Source: Falsirhodobacter algicola (GTDB taxonomy: Bacteria; Pseudomonadota; Alphaproteobacteria; Rhodobacterales; Rhodobacteraceae). From it: a stretch of 64,000 bases of DNA. The translations under genes and the position numbers were made by a program. The notes beneath the pieces were generated by a model. That model was not told where the DNA came from, did not search any database, and saw only the letters and a program-made list of their open reading frames with translations. This document shows positions 35,212 through 43,697 of this stretch, piece after piece (within the stretch, counting starts at the first letter, position 1; each line of letters begins with the position of its first letter). The DNA is taken from the NCBI RefSeq assembly GCF_018279165.1, contig NZ_CP047289.1, forward strand, positions 1,114,501 through 1,178,500, read 5' to 3'.

Positions 35212-35240
35212 TTGACTTGTTATACTATCACATTTAGCCC
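35212..35240 (+). promoter_or_regulatory. promoter for znuA overlapping a Zur-like box
   Basis: TTGACT (35212-35217) and TAGCCC (35235-35240) are 17 bases apart. The Zur-like palindrome lies entirely within this spacer, so a bound repressor would block RNA polymerase. The -10 element is weak. Confidence 0.45.
35218..35232. promoter_or_regulatory. Zur-like operator
   Basis: TGTTATA-C-TATCACA is a 15-base palindrome with one mismatch, close to the AT-rich GTTATA-N-TATAAC type box of alphaproteobacterial Zur. It sits between divergent zur and znuA, where one site can regulate both. Confidence 0.65.
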
Positions 35241-35269
35241 TTTGCTCGACGTGATGAAAGGGCATTCGA

Positions 35270-36241
35270 ATGCGTTATACCATATCGCTCGCATTGGCGA
35301 GCCTCTGCACCCCGGCCTTTGCCGATGTGAAGGTCGTGACCGACATCTCTCCGGTGCACTCGCTCGTGGCGCAGGTGATGGAGGGTGTGGGCACGCCGGA
35401 CGAACTGCTGCCCATGGGCGCCGATCCGCACCACTTCCAGCTTCGCCCCAGCCAAGCGCGCAACCTACAAGACGCGGATCTGGTGATCTGGGCCGGGCCG
35501 GAGATGTCGCCATGGCTGTCGAGCACGCTGTCCAGCCTGTCGGCGGACGATCTGCAGCTTTTGCATGTGGAGGGCTTGCACGCCCACCAATATGCCGCGG
35601 ATGCCCATGACGACGAGGACGAGGACGAGGACGATCACGCGGGCCACGACCACGACGATCACGCGGACCACGATCATCACGATCACGACGACCACGACGA
35701 AGAGGAAGGCGAGGAGCATCACCACCATGACGGCCTCGACCCCCATGCGTGGCTGAACCCGGACAACGCCATCCTGTGGCTGGGCGCCATCGCCGAAAAG
35801 CTGTCGGCGATCGACCCGGACAACGCGGCCACCTATGCCGCGAACGCCGAACGGGCCGAGGCCGGGATCGAAGAGCTGGACGCCAAGCTGAAGGCCGAAC
35901 TCGCCCCGATCCAAGGCAAGTCCTTCGTCGTCTTCCACGACGCCTATACTTATTTCACCGAGCATTACGGCCTGTCGCTCGCCGGGTCGATCTCGCCGGG
36001 CGATGCCTCCTCCCCTTCGGCGGCGCGGCTGGCGGCGATCCGCAACGAAGCCGGCCCCTCCACCTGCATCTTCCCCGAAGTGCAGCATGATCCGAAGCTT
36101 TCGGCCCAGATGGCCGAGGATGCGGACGTGAAGCTGGGCGATGCGCTCGACCCCGAGGGCAGCCAACTGGAGCCGGGCCCGCAGCTCTACGCCACCTTGA
36201 TGGAGACGCTCTCCTCCTCCCTCGTCGCCTGCCTGAAATAA
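35270..36241 (+). CDS. znuA: periplasmic zinc-binding protein
   Basis: This 323-residue cluster A-I metal-binding protein captures zinc for ZnuBC. The signal peptide is short (about 18 residues, cut after AFA). The metal ligands are His near residue 54 (GADPHHFQ), His near 157 (DGLDPHAWLNP), His near 221 (VVFHDAY) and a late Asp/Glu. Residues about 108-150 form an exceptional His/Asp/Glu loop of more than 40 residues, built from repeated DHD/HDH triplets, as in Zn-specific ZnuA. An AAAGGG site precedes the ATG at 35270. Confidence 0.95.
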   Translation: MRYTISLALASLCTPAFADVKVVTDISPVHSLVAQVMEGVGTPDELLPMGADPHHFQLRPSQARNLQDADLVIWAGPEMSPWLSSTLSSLSADDLQLLHVEGLHAHQYAADAHDDEDEDEDDHAGHDHDDHADHDHHDHDDHDEEEGEEHHHHDGLDPHAWLNPDNAILWLGAIAEKLSAIDPDNAATYAANAERAEAGIEELDAKLKAELAPIQGKSFVVFHDAYTYFTEHYGLSLAGSISPGDASSPSAARLAAIRNEAGPSTCIFPEVQHDPKLSAQMAEDADVKLGDALDPEGSQLEPGPQLYATLMETLSSSLVACLK

Positions 36242-36247
36242 GGCGCG

Positions 36248-36278
36248 TGGCCCGCCCGCCATCGGGTGCGGCGGGCCA
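36248..36278. terminator. stem-loop after znuA
   Basis: TGGCCCGCC (36248-36256) pairs perfectly with GGCGGGCCA (36270-36278) around a 13-base loop, six bases after the znuA stop. A short AAA follows rather than T, so termination is likely but imperfect. Confidence 0.6.
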
Positions 36279-36329
36279 TGAAACCCAAGCGGCCGCCATC
36301 GCGTTCACCCTCCAGGACAGGAGAGTGCG

Positions 36330-37247
36330 ATGCCCCTCGACCCCACGACGATCTGCGTGATCGCCAACCCCCGATCCGGCCGCAACAGCCAGGACGCGCA
36401 GGCGATCCACGCGGCGATGGAGGTGTTCGGCACGGCGACCCTGCGCCATTGGCAGGATGGCGAGGATATGAAGGACGCCGTCCGCCGCGCGGTCGATGAC
36501 GGTTTCACCACCATCGTCGCGGCGGGGGGCGACGGCACGGTGATGGGCGTCGCCAATGCGCTGGTCCATGGCGATGCGAACCTCGCGGTCCTGCCGCTTG
36601 GCACCTTCAACTACTACGCCCGCGGGCTGCAACTGCCGCAGGATCCGCGCGCCGCGGCGCAGGCCATCCTGAACGGGCACCCCCACCGCATTTCCGTCGG
36701 GGCCGTGAACGGCACGGTGTTCCTGAACAATGCCAGCCTCGGCATCTATCCCGCCATCTTGAAGCAGCGCGAAAGCGTGTATGAGCGTTTCGGCCGCCGC
36801 CGCATCGCCGCCCATTGGTCCGTGCTCAAGACCTTCATGCGCTATCGCAAGCCGTGGCGTGTCACGCTGTCGATGAACGGGCGGACGCAGACGGTCAGCA
36901 CGCCGCTGATCTTCGTCGCCCGCTCCGCCTATCAACTGGAGCGGTTCGGCCTGCCCGGCGCGGCGGAGATCAGCGACGACGATCTCGTCCTCTTCATCGC
37001 GCAGGCCGAAGGGCGGCTGGCCCTGCTGAAGACGACGTGGCGGCTGTGCACGCGCAAGGTCGCGCTGAACCGCGACGTGACCCTTCTGCACGCCGACAGC
37101 TTTACCATCGACACCCGCAAATCGAGCCTTTTGGCTGCCTATGACGGAGAGAAGTCCCGCATGCCCACCCCCATCCGATTCGAGATCCTGCGCGATGCGC
37201 TGTCGATCATCCTGCCGGACGCTGCCGATCGGGTGGATACGCCGTGA
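36330..37247 (+). CDS. diacylglycerol kinase-catalytic-domain lipid kinase
   Basis: This 305-residue protein belongs to the YegS/BmrU/DagK fold family that phosphorylates diacylglycerol or related lipids at the membrane surface. Conserved elements are ICVIANPRSGRN near the start, the nucleotide loop AAGGDGTVMGVANAL (about residues 64-78), and PLGTFNYYARGL, where most members read GTxN.FAR. The C-terminal beta domain is present. It precedes a phosphoesterase with a four-base overlap, which suggests a shared lipid-head-group function. The exact lipid is unknown. Confidence 0.87.
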   Translation: MPLDPTTICVIANPRSGRNSQDAQAIHAAMEVFGTATLRHWQDGEDMKDAVRRAVDDGFTTIVAAGGDGTVMGVANALVHGDANLAVLPLGTFNYYARGLQLPQDPRAAAQAILNGHPHRISVGAVNGTVFLNNASLGIYPAILKQRESVYERFGRRRIAAHWSVLKTFMRYRKPWRVTLSMNGRTQTVSTPLIFVARSAYQLERFGLPGAAEISDDDLVLFIAQAEGRLALLKTTWRLCTRKVALNRDVTLLHADSFTIDTRKSSLLAAYDGEKSRMPTPIRFEILRDALSIILPDAADRVDTP

Positions 37248-38047
37248 GACGGATCGTCCATCTGTCGGACCTGCATTTCGGCCGCACCTCCCCCGCCCTT
37301 CTGGAACCGCTTCTCGACCGCACGAACGCGCTGAAGCCCGATCTCTGCGTCATCTCCGGCGATTTCACCCAACGCGCCCGCAATTCCCAATTCGCCGAGG
37401 CGCGGGCCTTCATCGACCGCATCGATGCGCCGCTGCTGGCGGTGCCGGGCAATCATGACACGCCGCTCGACAATCTGCCGATGCGGCTGCTGCGCCCATG
37501 GGCGCGCTACCGCCGCCATATCGACGCCGATCTGGAACCGACCTTCGAGAATGACCGCCTGAAGGTCGTCGGGGTGAATACGGTGAACCGCTGGGCGCAT
37601 CAGACCGGGCGGCTGCGCGATCAGACGCTGCGGCGGGTCTGCGAGGCGTTCTCCACCGCGGGCGACAAGGCGCGCGTCGTCGTGCTGCACCACCCGCTGG
37701 AGCATCTGGAGGGCACGGACAAACGCCTGATGCGCGGCGCGGCGAAGGCGCTGCGGGCCTTTGCCGATTGCGGGGCGGATGTCGTTCTGTGCGGGCATAT
37801 CCACACCACCCATATCGGGCCGTTCACCACCGCGCCGGGGCTGCTGTTCGTGCAGGCGGGCACTGGGCTTTCGACGCGGCTGCGCCAGCAGGATAACAGC
37901 TTCAACGTGCTCGATGTCTCGCGCGCCGAGATCACCGTGCGCGCCATCTCGGCCGATCACGAGGCCCGGTTCGAGGAAACCGCCGCCATCCGTTTCCGCC
38001 GCGCCCCCGAAGGGTGGCTGCGGCTGGACGATCCGCGCCCGGCCTAG
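37244..38047 (+). CDS. calcineurin-like metallophosphoesterase
   Basis: This 267-residue protein carries the binuclear metal site of the family: HLSDLHFG at residues 5-12, GDFTQRA, GNHDTPL (around 66) and GHIHTTHIG near 186. HHPLEH provides another ligand. It could act on nucleotides, lipids or cyclic phosphates; the substrate cannot be told. A GTG start at 37244 overlaps the stop of the lipid kinase gene (GTGA), so the two are coupled. The stop overlaps that of uraH by four bases. Confidence 0.85.
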   Translation: MRRIVHLSDLHFGRTSPALLEPLLDRTNALKPDLCVISGDFTQRARNSQFAEARAFIDRIDAPLLAVPGNHDTPLDNLPMRLLRPWARYRRHIDADLEPTFENDRLKVVGVNTVNRWAHQTGRLRDQTLRRVCEAFSTAGDKARVVVLHHPLEHLEGTDKRLMRGAAKALRAFADCGADVVLCGHIHTTHIGPFTTAPGLLFVQAGTGLSTRLRQQDNSFNVLDVSRAEITVRAISADHEARFEETAAIRFRRAPEGWLRLDDPRPA

Positions 38048-38370
38048 CTGCCGCGATAGGTGGAATAGGCGAAGGGAGAGAGCAGCAGCGGCACATGATA
38101 ATGGGCCTCTGCATCCGCGACGCAGAACCGCAGCGGCACCAGATCGAGAAAGCCGTCATCCTGCCCCGTCGCGCGCAGATAATCGCCCGCGTGGAACAGC
38201 AGTTCATAGTCGCCCGCCTCGATCGGCTGGGCCACGGGGGCATCGGTGCGGCCATCGGCATTCGTCACCGTCGTCGCAAGAAGCGCCCCGCCCCGGCGAA
38301 GTTCGATCCGAACACCGGCGGCGGGCCGGCCGCGGGCCGTATCGAGTACATGCGTTGTCAGTCGTCCCAT
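38044..38370 (-). CDS. uraH: 5-hydroxyisourate hydrolase
   Basis: This 108-residue transthyretin-related enzyme hydrolyses 5-hydroxyisourate to OHCU after uricase. The conserved [14 protein letters not shown] at residues 6-19 contains the catalytic His, with RIEL in the middle and the invariant C-terminal YRGS. The length matches the family (about 110). It is divergent from the puuE-uraD gene, whose product decarboxylates the next intermediate. Confidence 0.95.
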   Translation of the reverse strand: MGRLTTHVLDTARGRPAAGVRIELRRGGALLATTVTNADGRTDAPVAQPIEAGDYELLFHAGDYLRATGQDDGFLDLVPLRFCVADAEAHYHVPLLLSPFAYSTYRGS

Positions 38371-38466
38371 GACATCCCTCCGTTCGGCGTCGTCGCTGCA
38401 GTGTCACGGATTTCTTGAAAAAGACCAGACTCTTCGGCTCTTATGTTCGCAACACAGGAGCTGCCG

Positions 38467-39879
38467 ATGAATCGCTACCCCCGCAATCTGTCCGGCCATG
38501 GCGGCCGCCCGCCCGCGGCCGCATGGCCCGGCGACGCAAAGGTCGCCATCAGCCTCGTGCTGAACCACGAAGAAGGCGGCGAGAATTCAATTCTGCATGG
38601 CGATGCGGCCTCCGAAGCGTTCCTCTCCGACATCGCCGGTGCCAGCATGTGGCCCGGAGAGCGGCATTGGAACATGGAATCCATCTACGATTATGGCGCG
38701 CGGGCCGGGTTCTGGCGTCTGCACGACATCTTCACCGCGCGCGGCCTGCCCGTCACCATCTATGGCGTCGCGACGGCGCTGGCCCGCAGCCCCGAGCAGG
38801 TCGCGGCGATGACGGCGGCGGGGTGGGATATCGCCTCGCACGGGCTGAAATGGGTCGAACATCGCGGCATGGACGAGGCCGAGGAGCGCCGCCAGATCGC
38901 CGAAGCCATCCGCCTGCATACCGAGGTGGTGGGCACCCCGCCCCGCGGCTGGTACACGGGGCGCTGTTCGGCCAACACGGTGCGCCTGACGGCGGAGACG
39001 GGGGCCTTCGACTGGATCTCCGACACCTATGACGACGATCTGCCCTATTGGCTGGAGGTGGGGGAGCGGGATCAACTCGTCATCCCCTATACGCTGGAGG
39101 CCAATGACATGCGCTTTGCCACCGCCCCCGGCTACATCACCGGCGAGCAGTTCTTCCAGTATCTGAAGGATGCCTTCGACACGCTGTGGAACGAAGGCGA
39201 CAATGGGCGGCCTAAGATGATGTCGATCGGCCTGCATTCGCGCCTGATCGGGCGGCCCGGCAAGGCGGCGGGGCTGATCCGTTTCCTCGACTATGCGCTG
39301 CAAAAGGGCGGCGCGTGGTTCGCGACCCGCAGCCAGATCGCCGATCACTGGCGCAGCGCCCATCCCCATATCCGGCGCGAGCGCCCCTCGCAGATGGACC
39401 GCGACGCCTTCGTCGCGCGATTCGGCGGCATCTTCGAGCATTCGCCTTGGATCGCCGAGGGCGCGTGGCAGCTGGAGCTTGGCCCCGCGCATGACAGCGC
39501 CACCGGGCTGCACAACGCCCTCTGCCGCGTGTTCCGCAGCGCAGAGCCGGAGGCGCGGCTGCGCGTGCTGAACGCCCATCCCGATCTGGCCGGCAAGCTG
39601 GCCGCCGCGCGCCGCCTGACGCCCGACAGCACTGCCGAACAGGCCAGCGCCGGGCTCGATGCCCTGACCGATGCGGAACGGGCGGAATTTCAGCGCCTGA
39701 ACACAGACTATGTCGCGCGCCATGGCTTTCCCTTCATCATCGCCGTGCGCGATCACGACAAGGCGGGCATCCTTGAGGCCTTCCGCACCCGCATCGCCCA
39801 TGACCGCGACACCGAGTTCGCCGCCGCCTGCCGGCAGGTCGAACGCATTGCCTTCCTCCGGCTGAAAGATCTGCTGTGA
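38467..39879 (+). CDS. allantoinase PuuE fused to OHCU decarboxylase UraD
   Basis: This 470-residue fusion has an N-terminal metal-independent allantoinase (PuuE, polysaccharide-deacetylase fold, about residues 1-305) with YPRNLSGHGGRPPAA, VLNHEEGGE and SHGLKWVEHRGM. A C-terminal OHCU decarboxylase domain (about 315-470) has HPDLAGKLAAA and FIIAVRDHDKAGILEAF. The two domains act in sequence: UraD makes S-allantoin and PuuE opens its ring. The ATG at 38467 has an AGGAG site 6 bases before; the earlier ATG at 38443 lacks one. Confidence 0.93.
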   Translation: MNRYPRNLSGHGGRPPAAAWPGDAKVAISLVLNHEEGGENSILHGDAASEAFLSDIAGASMWPGERHWNMESIYDYGARAGFWRLHDIFTARGLPVTIYGVATALARSPEQVAAMTAAGWDIASHGLKWVEHRGMDEAEERRQIAEAIRLHTEVVGTPPRGWYTGRCSANTVRLTAETGAFDWISDTYDDDLPYWLEVGERDQLVIPYTLEANDMRFATAPGYITGEQFFQYLKDAFDTLWNEGDNGRPKMMSIGLHSRLIGRPGKAAGLIRFLDYALQKGGAWFATRSQIADHWRSAHPHIRRERPSQMDRDAFVARFGGIFEHSPWIAEGAWQLELGPAHDSATGLHNALCRVFRSAEPEARLRVLNAHPDLAGKLAAARRLTPDSTAEQASAGLDALTDAERAEFQRLNTDYVARHGFPFIIAVRDHDKAGILEAFRTRIAHDRDTEFAAACRQVERIAFLRLKDLL

Positions 39880-40694
39880 CACGCTACTACACCCCGCCGG
39901 GCGGATTGCCGCCCCAGACGCAATTGATGACCGGCCGCGCGATCTTCACCGACGCCTATGCGTTCATCCCCAAGGGCGTGTTCTCCGACATCGTGACCAG
40001 CTTCCTGCCGGGATGGGACGATACGCGCCTGTGGCTGATCGCACGCCCGATGACGGGCTTTTCCGAAACCTTCAGCCAATATGTCATGGAGGTCGCACCC
40101 GGCGGCGGATCGGACGCGCCGGAGCCCGAGGCGGCGGCGCAGGGCGTCCTCTTCATCACGGACGGAACCCCCTGCCTGACGCTGGACGGCACGCGGCACG
40201 ATCTGCGCGCCGGGCATTACGTCTATATCCCCGCGGGCGTTCCATGGTCGCTGCGCAATCCCGGCGACGGGCCCGCGCGCTTTCACTGGATCCGCAAGAT
40301 CTGGGACGGCGCGGGCCTTCCCCGCCCCGAACCGATCATCCGGCACGAAAGCGACACCCCGCCCACCCCCATGCCGGACACCGAAGGCCGCTGGGCCACG
40401 ACGCGCTTCGTCGATCCGGCCGATCTGCGCCACGACATGCATGTCACCATCGTCACCTTCCAGCCCGGCGGCGTCATCCCCTTCGAGGAGACGCATGTGA
40501 TGGAGCATGGCCTCTACGTCCTCGAGGGGAAGGCCGTCTACAAACTCAACCAAGACTGGGTGGAGGTGGAGGCCGGAGATTTCATGTGGCTGCGCGCCTT
40601 CTGCCCGCAGGCCTGCTACGCCGCAGGTCCGGGGCCGTTCCGCTATCTCCTCTACAAGGACGTGAACCGCCATGCGGGGCTGCGCATCCGATGA
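39876..40694 (+). CDS. allE: (S)-ureidoglycine aminohydrolase
   Basis: This 272-residue bicupin hydrolyses (S)-ureidoglycine to (S)-ureidoglycolate and ammonia. TRYYTPPGGLPPQTQ near the N terminus and FPEETHVMEHGLYVLEG-like metal segment (EETHVMEHGLYVLEGKAV) in the second cupin are typical of the AllE/UGHY family. A GTG start at 39876 overlaps the puuE-uraD stop (GTGA). Its substrate normally comes from allantoate amidohydrolase, which is not in this window. It precedes allA with another four-base overlap. Confidence 0.9.
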   Translation: MTRYYTPPGGLPPQTQLMTGRAIFTDAYAFIPKGVFSDIVTSFLPGWDDTRLWLIARPMTGFSETFSQYVMEVAPGGGSDAPEPEAAAQGVLFITDGTPCLTLDGTRHDLRAGHYVYIPAGVPWSLRNPGDGPARFHWIRKIWDGAGLPRPEPIIRHESDTPPTPMPDTEGRWATTRFVDPADLRHDMHVTIVTFQPGGVIPFEETHVMEHGLYVLEGKAVYKLNQDWVEVEAGDFMWLRAFCPQACYAAGPGPFRYLLYKDVNRHAGLRIR

Positions 40695-41167
40695 TCCTGC
40701 GCATAGAGCCGCTGACCGCAGCCGCCTTCGCGCCCTTCGGCGACGTGCTGGAGGCCGAGGGCCCGCCGGATATGATCATCAATCAGGGCCTGTGCGGGCG
40801 CTTCCACGACCGCGCGCGCCTCGAGGCGGAGGGCGGACGCCTCGGCATCTCCCTCTTCCGGGCCGAGCCGCGCAGCCTGCCCTACCGGCTGGAGATGATG
40901 GAGCGTCATCCCCATGGCAGTCAGGCCTTCATCCCGATGAGCGCGCATCCCTTTCTGGTCATCGTCGCGCCGGATGCGGGCGGGATTCCGGGGCAGCCGC
41001 GCGCTTTTCAAACTGCCTGTTATCAAGGCATCAACCTTCACAGGGCCACTTGGCACGGCGTTTTGACGCCCCTGCACGCGCCCGGCCTTTTTGCGGTGAT
41101 TGACCGAATCGGAGGCACTCCGAACCTAGAGGAGCATTGGCTGGAAACGCCCTGCACCATCGTCTGA
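40691..41167 (+). CDS. allA: ureidoglycolate lyase
   Basis: This 158-residue protein splits ureidoglycolate to glyoxylate and urea. Its N terminus RIEPLTAAAFAPFGDVLE and the segments RHPHGSQAFIPM, FLVIVAP and WHGVLTPL match the AllA family, a cupin-like beta barrel. The ATG at 40691 overlaps the previous stop by four bases. The same strand stays open further upstream to 40013, but only this start fits the family. It ends the ureide operon before the purine permease. Confidence 0.94.
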   Translation: MILRIEPLTAAAFAPFGDVLEAEGPPDMIINQGLCGRFHDRARLEAEGGRLGISLFRAEPRSLPYRLEMMERHPHGSQAFIPMSAHPFLVIVAPDAGGIPGQPRAFQTACYQGINLHRATWHGVLTPLHAPGLFAVIDRIGGTPNLEEHWLETPCTIV

Positions 41168-41210
41168 CCGGCGGAAGACCGGCAGAGCCCAATAGGAAGG
41201 ACACGACCCG

Positions 41211-42680
41211 ATGACGCATCCCGTGGATGAAAGGCTGCCCGCCGGGCGGCTTGCCGCGCTTGGCCTTCAGCATGTGCTGGTGATGTATGCCGGTGCCGTC
41301 GCGGTGCCTTTGATCATCGGGCGCGCGCTTCAGCTTTCGCCCACCGATGTCGCGTTCCTGATCTCGGCCGATCTGTTCGCCTGCGGGATCGTGACGATGA
41401 TCCAATCGGCCGGCCTGACGCAGTGGTTCGGTGTGCGCCTGCCGGTGATGATGGGCGTCACCTTCGCCTCGGTCGGGCCGATGCTGTCGATCGCATCCGG
41501 CCATCCGGGGACCGAAGGGGCGCGGATGATCTTCGGTGCGATCATTGCGGCCGGCATCTTCGGCATCCTGATCGCGCCCTTCATGGGCCGGTTGCTGCGA
41601 TTCTTCCCCCCGGTGGTGACGGGCACGATCATCCTCGTGATCGGCGTCACCCTGATGCGGATCGGCATCAACTGGATCTTCGGCAACCCCGTCGGGCCGA
41701 CCGCGCCGCGCGTCGTCGCCCCAGAGGCCGCGAGCTGGCTTCAGACCATGCGCGAGATGTCGGGCCAGCCCGGCGTTCCGCCCGTCCCGCAGGGCCTTGC
41801 CGTCGCCGCAAGTCAGCCGAACCCGGCCTATGCCTCGGGCGGGAATATCCTGCTGTCGGCCTTCGTCCTTGTTGCGATCCTTGGCATCACGCGCTTTGCC
41901 CGCGGCTTCCTAAGCAATATCGCGGTGCTGGCGGGCATCATCCTTGGGATGCTGGTCGCGGCGGTGGCCGGAAAGATGACCTTCGCCAAGGTCGGAGAGG
42001 CGGCGTGGTTCGCCCCCGTCGCCCCGTTCCATTTCGGCCTGCCGATCTTCGATCCGGTGATGATCGCCACGATGGCGCTGGTGATGATCGTCGTGATGAT
42101 CGAATCGACGGGCATGTTCCTTGCCCTCGGCGCGATGACGGACCGCGAGGTGACGCGCGAACGGCTGACCGCGGGCCTGCGCACGGACGGCCTCGGCACG
42201 GTGATCGGCGGGCTGTTCAACACCTTCCCCTACACCTCCTTCAGCCAGAACGTCGGTCTGGTGGGCGTGACGGGCGTGCGCAGCCGCTTCGTCTGCATCG
42301 CGGGCGGGGTGATCCTCGTCGTGCTCGGCCTGATGCCGAAGATGGGGGCGCTGGTGGAATCGGTACCGACGGCGGTGCTGGGCGGGGCGGGCCTCGTGAT
42401 GTTCGGCATGGTGGCCGCGACCGGCATCCGCATCCTGTCGAACGTCGATTTCCAGACGAACCGCAACAACCTGTTCGTCGTGGCGGTGGCGCTCGGCCTT
42501 GGGCTGATCCCGCTGATCGCGCCCGATTTCAAGATGTGGATGCCGCACGCCCTGCACCCGCTGATCGATTCGGGCATCCTCCTGGCCACGATCGCGGCGG
42601 TGGTGCTGAACGCCTTCTTCAACGGCGCGCAGCAGCCTGCCAGCGGCGAGGTTCCGGCCTCAGCCGTCGCCGATCACTAG
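41211..42680 (+). CDS. nucleobase:cation symporter-2 (urate/xanthine permease)
   Basis: This 489-residue inner-membrane transporter has about 12-14 helices. LGLQHVLVMYAGAVAVPLIIG near the start and the NCS2 signature region around FNTFPYTSFSQNVGLVGVTGV (about 340-360) place it in the NAT/NCS2 family. The urate/xanthine branch is inferred from placement beside ureide genes and from the Q and N in the signature. An AGGAAGG site precedes the ATG. It is convergent with, and overlaps by 21 bases, a GAPDH-like gene. Confidence 0.9.
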   Translation: MTHPVDERLPAGRLAALGLQHVLVMYAGAVAVPLIIGRALQLSPTDVAFLISADLFACGIVTMIQSAGLTQWFGVRLPVMMGVTFASVGPMLSIASGHPGTEGARMIFGAIIAAGIFGILIAPFMGRLLRFFPPVVTGTIILVIGVTLMRIGINWIFGNPVGPTAPRVVAPEAASWLQTMREMSGQPGVPPVPQGLAVAASQPNPAYASGGNILLSAFVLVAILGITRFARGFLSNIAVLAGIILGMLVAAVAGKMTFAKVGEAAWFAPVAPFHFGLPIFDPVMIATMALVMIVVMIESTGMFLALGAMTDREVTRERLTAGLRTDGLGTVIGGLFNTFPYTSFSQNVGLVGVTGVRSRFVCIAGGVILVVLGLMPKMGALVESVPTAVLGGAGLVMFGMVAATGIRILSNVDFQTNRNNLFVVAVALGLGLIPLIAPDFKMWMPHALHPLIDSGILLATIAAVVLNAFFNGAQQPASGEVPASAVADH

Positions 42681-43637
42681 GGCCATATCCAGCATCCGGT
42701 TGGAAAAGCCCCATTCGTTGTCGTACCAGCCGAAGACGCGCAGCATCCCCTGATCGGTGACGCGCGTTTCCGGCAGGGCCATGACGATGCTTTCCGGCCG
42801 CGCCCGCAGATCGGTGGAGACGAGCGGCCCCTGCACCGCCCCGATCACCCCGCGCGCGGCGGCAAAGACGGCATTCACCTCGGCCGCCGTAACGGGTCTG
42901 TCGGTCATCACCGCCAGATCCACCGCCGAGACCGAGGCCACCGGCACCCGCACCGCCGATCCCTGCACCCGACCCGCAAGCGCGGGCAGCACCTGATCGA
43001 GCAGCCGCTGCGCCGAGGTGGTGGTCGGCACCATCGACAGCGCCGCCGCCCGCGAGCGGGCATAATCGGCCGCCGGCGCATCCACCGTCGGCTGACTGCC
43101 GGTGTAGCAATGGATGGTCGTCATCGTGCCCGTCACCACGCCCCATTGCGCATCGAGCAGCTTCACCAGCGGCGCCAGCGCATTGGTCGTGCAGCTTGCG
43201 TTGGAGATGACGCGATGTTCGGGCCGCAGCGCCTCTTCGTTGGCACCAAGGACCAGCGTAACATCCGCCCCCGCCGAAGGCCCCGATACGAGCACGCGCC
43301 CCGCCCCCGCCGTCAGCCCCCGCACCGCGACCGTGCGCGCATCGCTGTGGCCGGTGCATTCCATCACCACATCGACCCGCCGCAGATCCAGCGTGGAAAT
43401 ATCGGCCATCCGGTAGAGCGGAATCGCCCGCCCATTCACCACCAGCGCCCCGTCCTCCAGCGCGACCTCGCCGTCGAAGGGGCCGAAGACGCTGTCATAT
43501 TGGAAAAGGTAGGCGCACATCTCGGGGGCGGCGATGTCGTTGATGCCGATGATCTCGATCGCCGGCCAACCGCCTTGCACCCAAGCCCGCAGGACCGACC
43601 GCCCGATCCGCCCGAAACCGTTGAGGAACACCCGCAT
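42660..43637 (-). CDS. gap: glyceraldehyde-3-phosphate dehydrogenase paralogue
   Basis: This 325-residue protein has the NAD-binding start MRVFLNGFGRIGRSVLRAW, the catalytic Cys motif SNASCTTNALAP (about residues 144-155), and the segment GWYDNEWGFSNRMLD near the C terminus. The fold is a standard GAPDH, slightly shorter than the 333-residue typical length. Whether it acts on glyceraldehyde-3-phosphate or erythrose-4-phosphate cannot be told from these motifs. The frame is open to 43667, but MRVFLNGFG at 43637 fits. It overlaps the purine permease by 21 bases at their ends. Confidence 0.88.
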   Translation of the reverse strand: MRVFLNGFGRIGRSVLRAWVQGGWPAIEIIGINDIAAPEMCAYLFQYDSVFGPFDGEVALEDGALVVNGRAIPLYRMADISTLDLRRVDVVMECTGHSDARTVAVRGLTAGAGRVLVSGPSAGADVTLVLGANEEALRPEHRVISNASCTTNALAPLVKLLDAQWGVVTGTMTTIHCYTGSQPTVDAPAADYARSRAAALSMVPTTTSAQRLLDQVLPALAGRVQGSAVRVPVASVSAVDLAVMTDRPVTAAEVNAVFAAARGVIGAVQGPLVSTDLRARPESIVMALPETRVTDQGMLRVFGWYDNEWGFSNRMLDMALVIGDG

Positions 43638-43697
43638 CGCACCCTCCGCCTGTTTGGCCCCGACCAAGCACGGATCGGGCGCAAGCGCAATCGGGGG

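Noticed and set aside
35610-35735. Repeated GACCACGA/GATCACGA units as a CRISPR or satellite repeat
   Set aside because: They are codons of the His/Asp-rich loop of ZnuA, in frame and without spacers.
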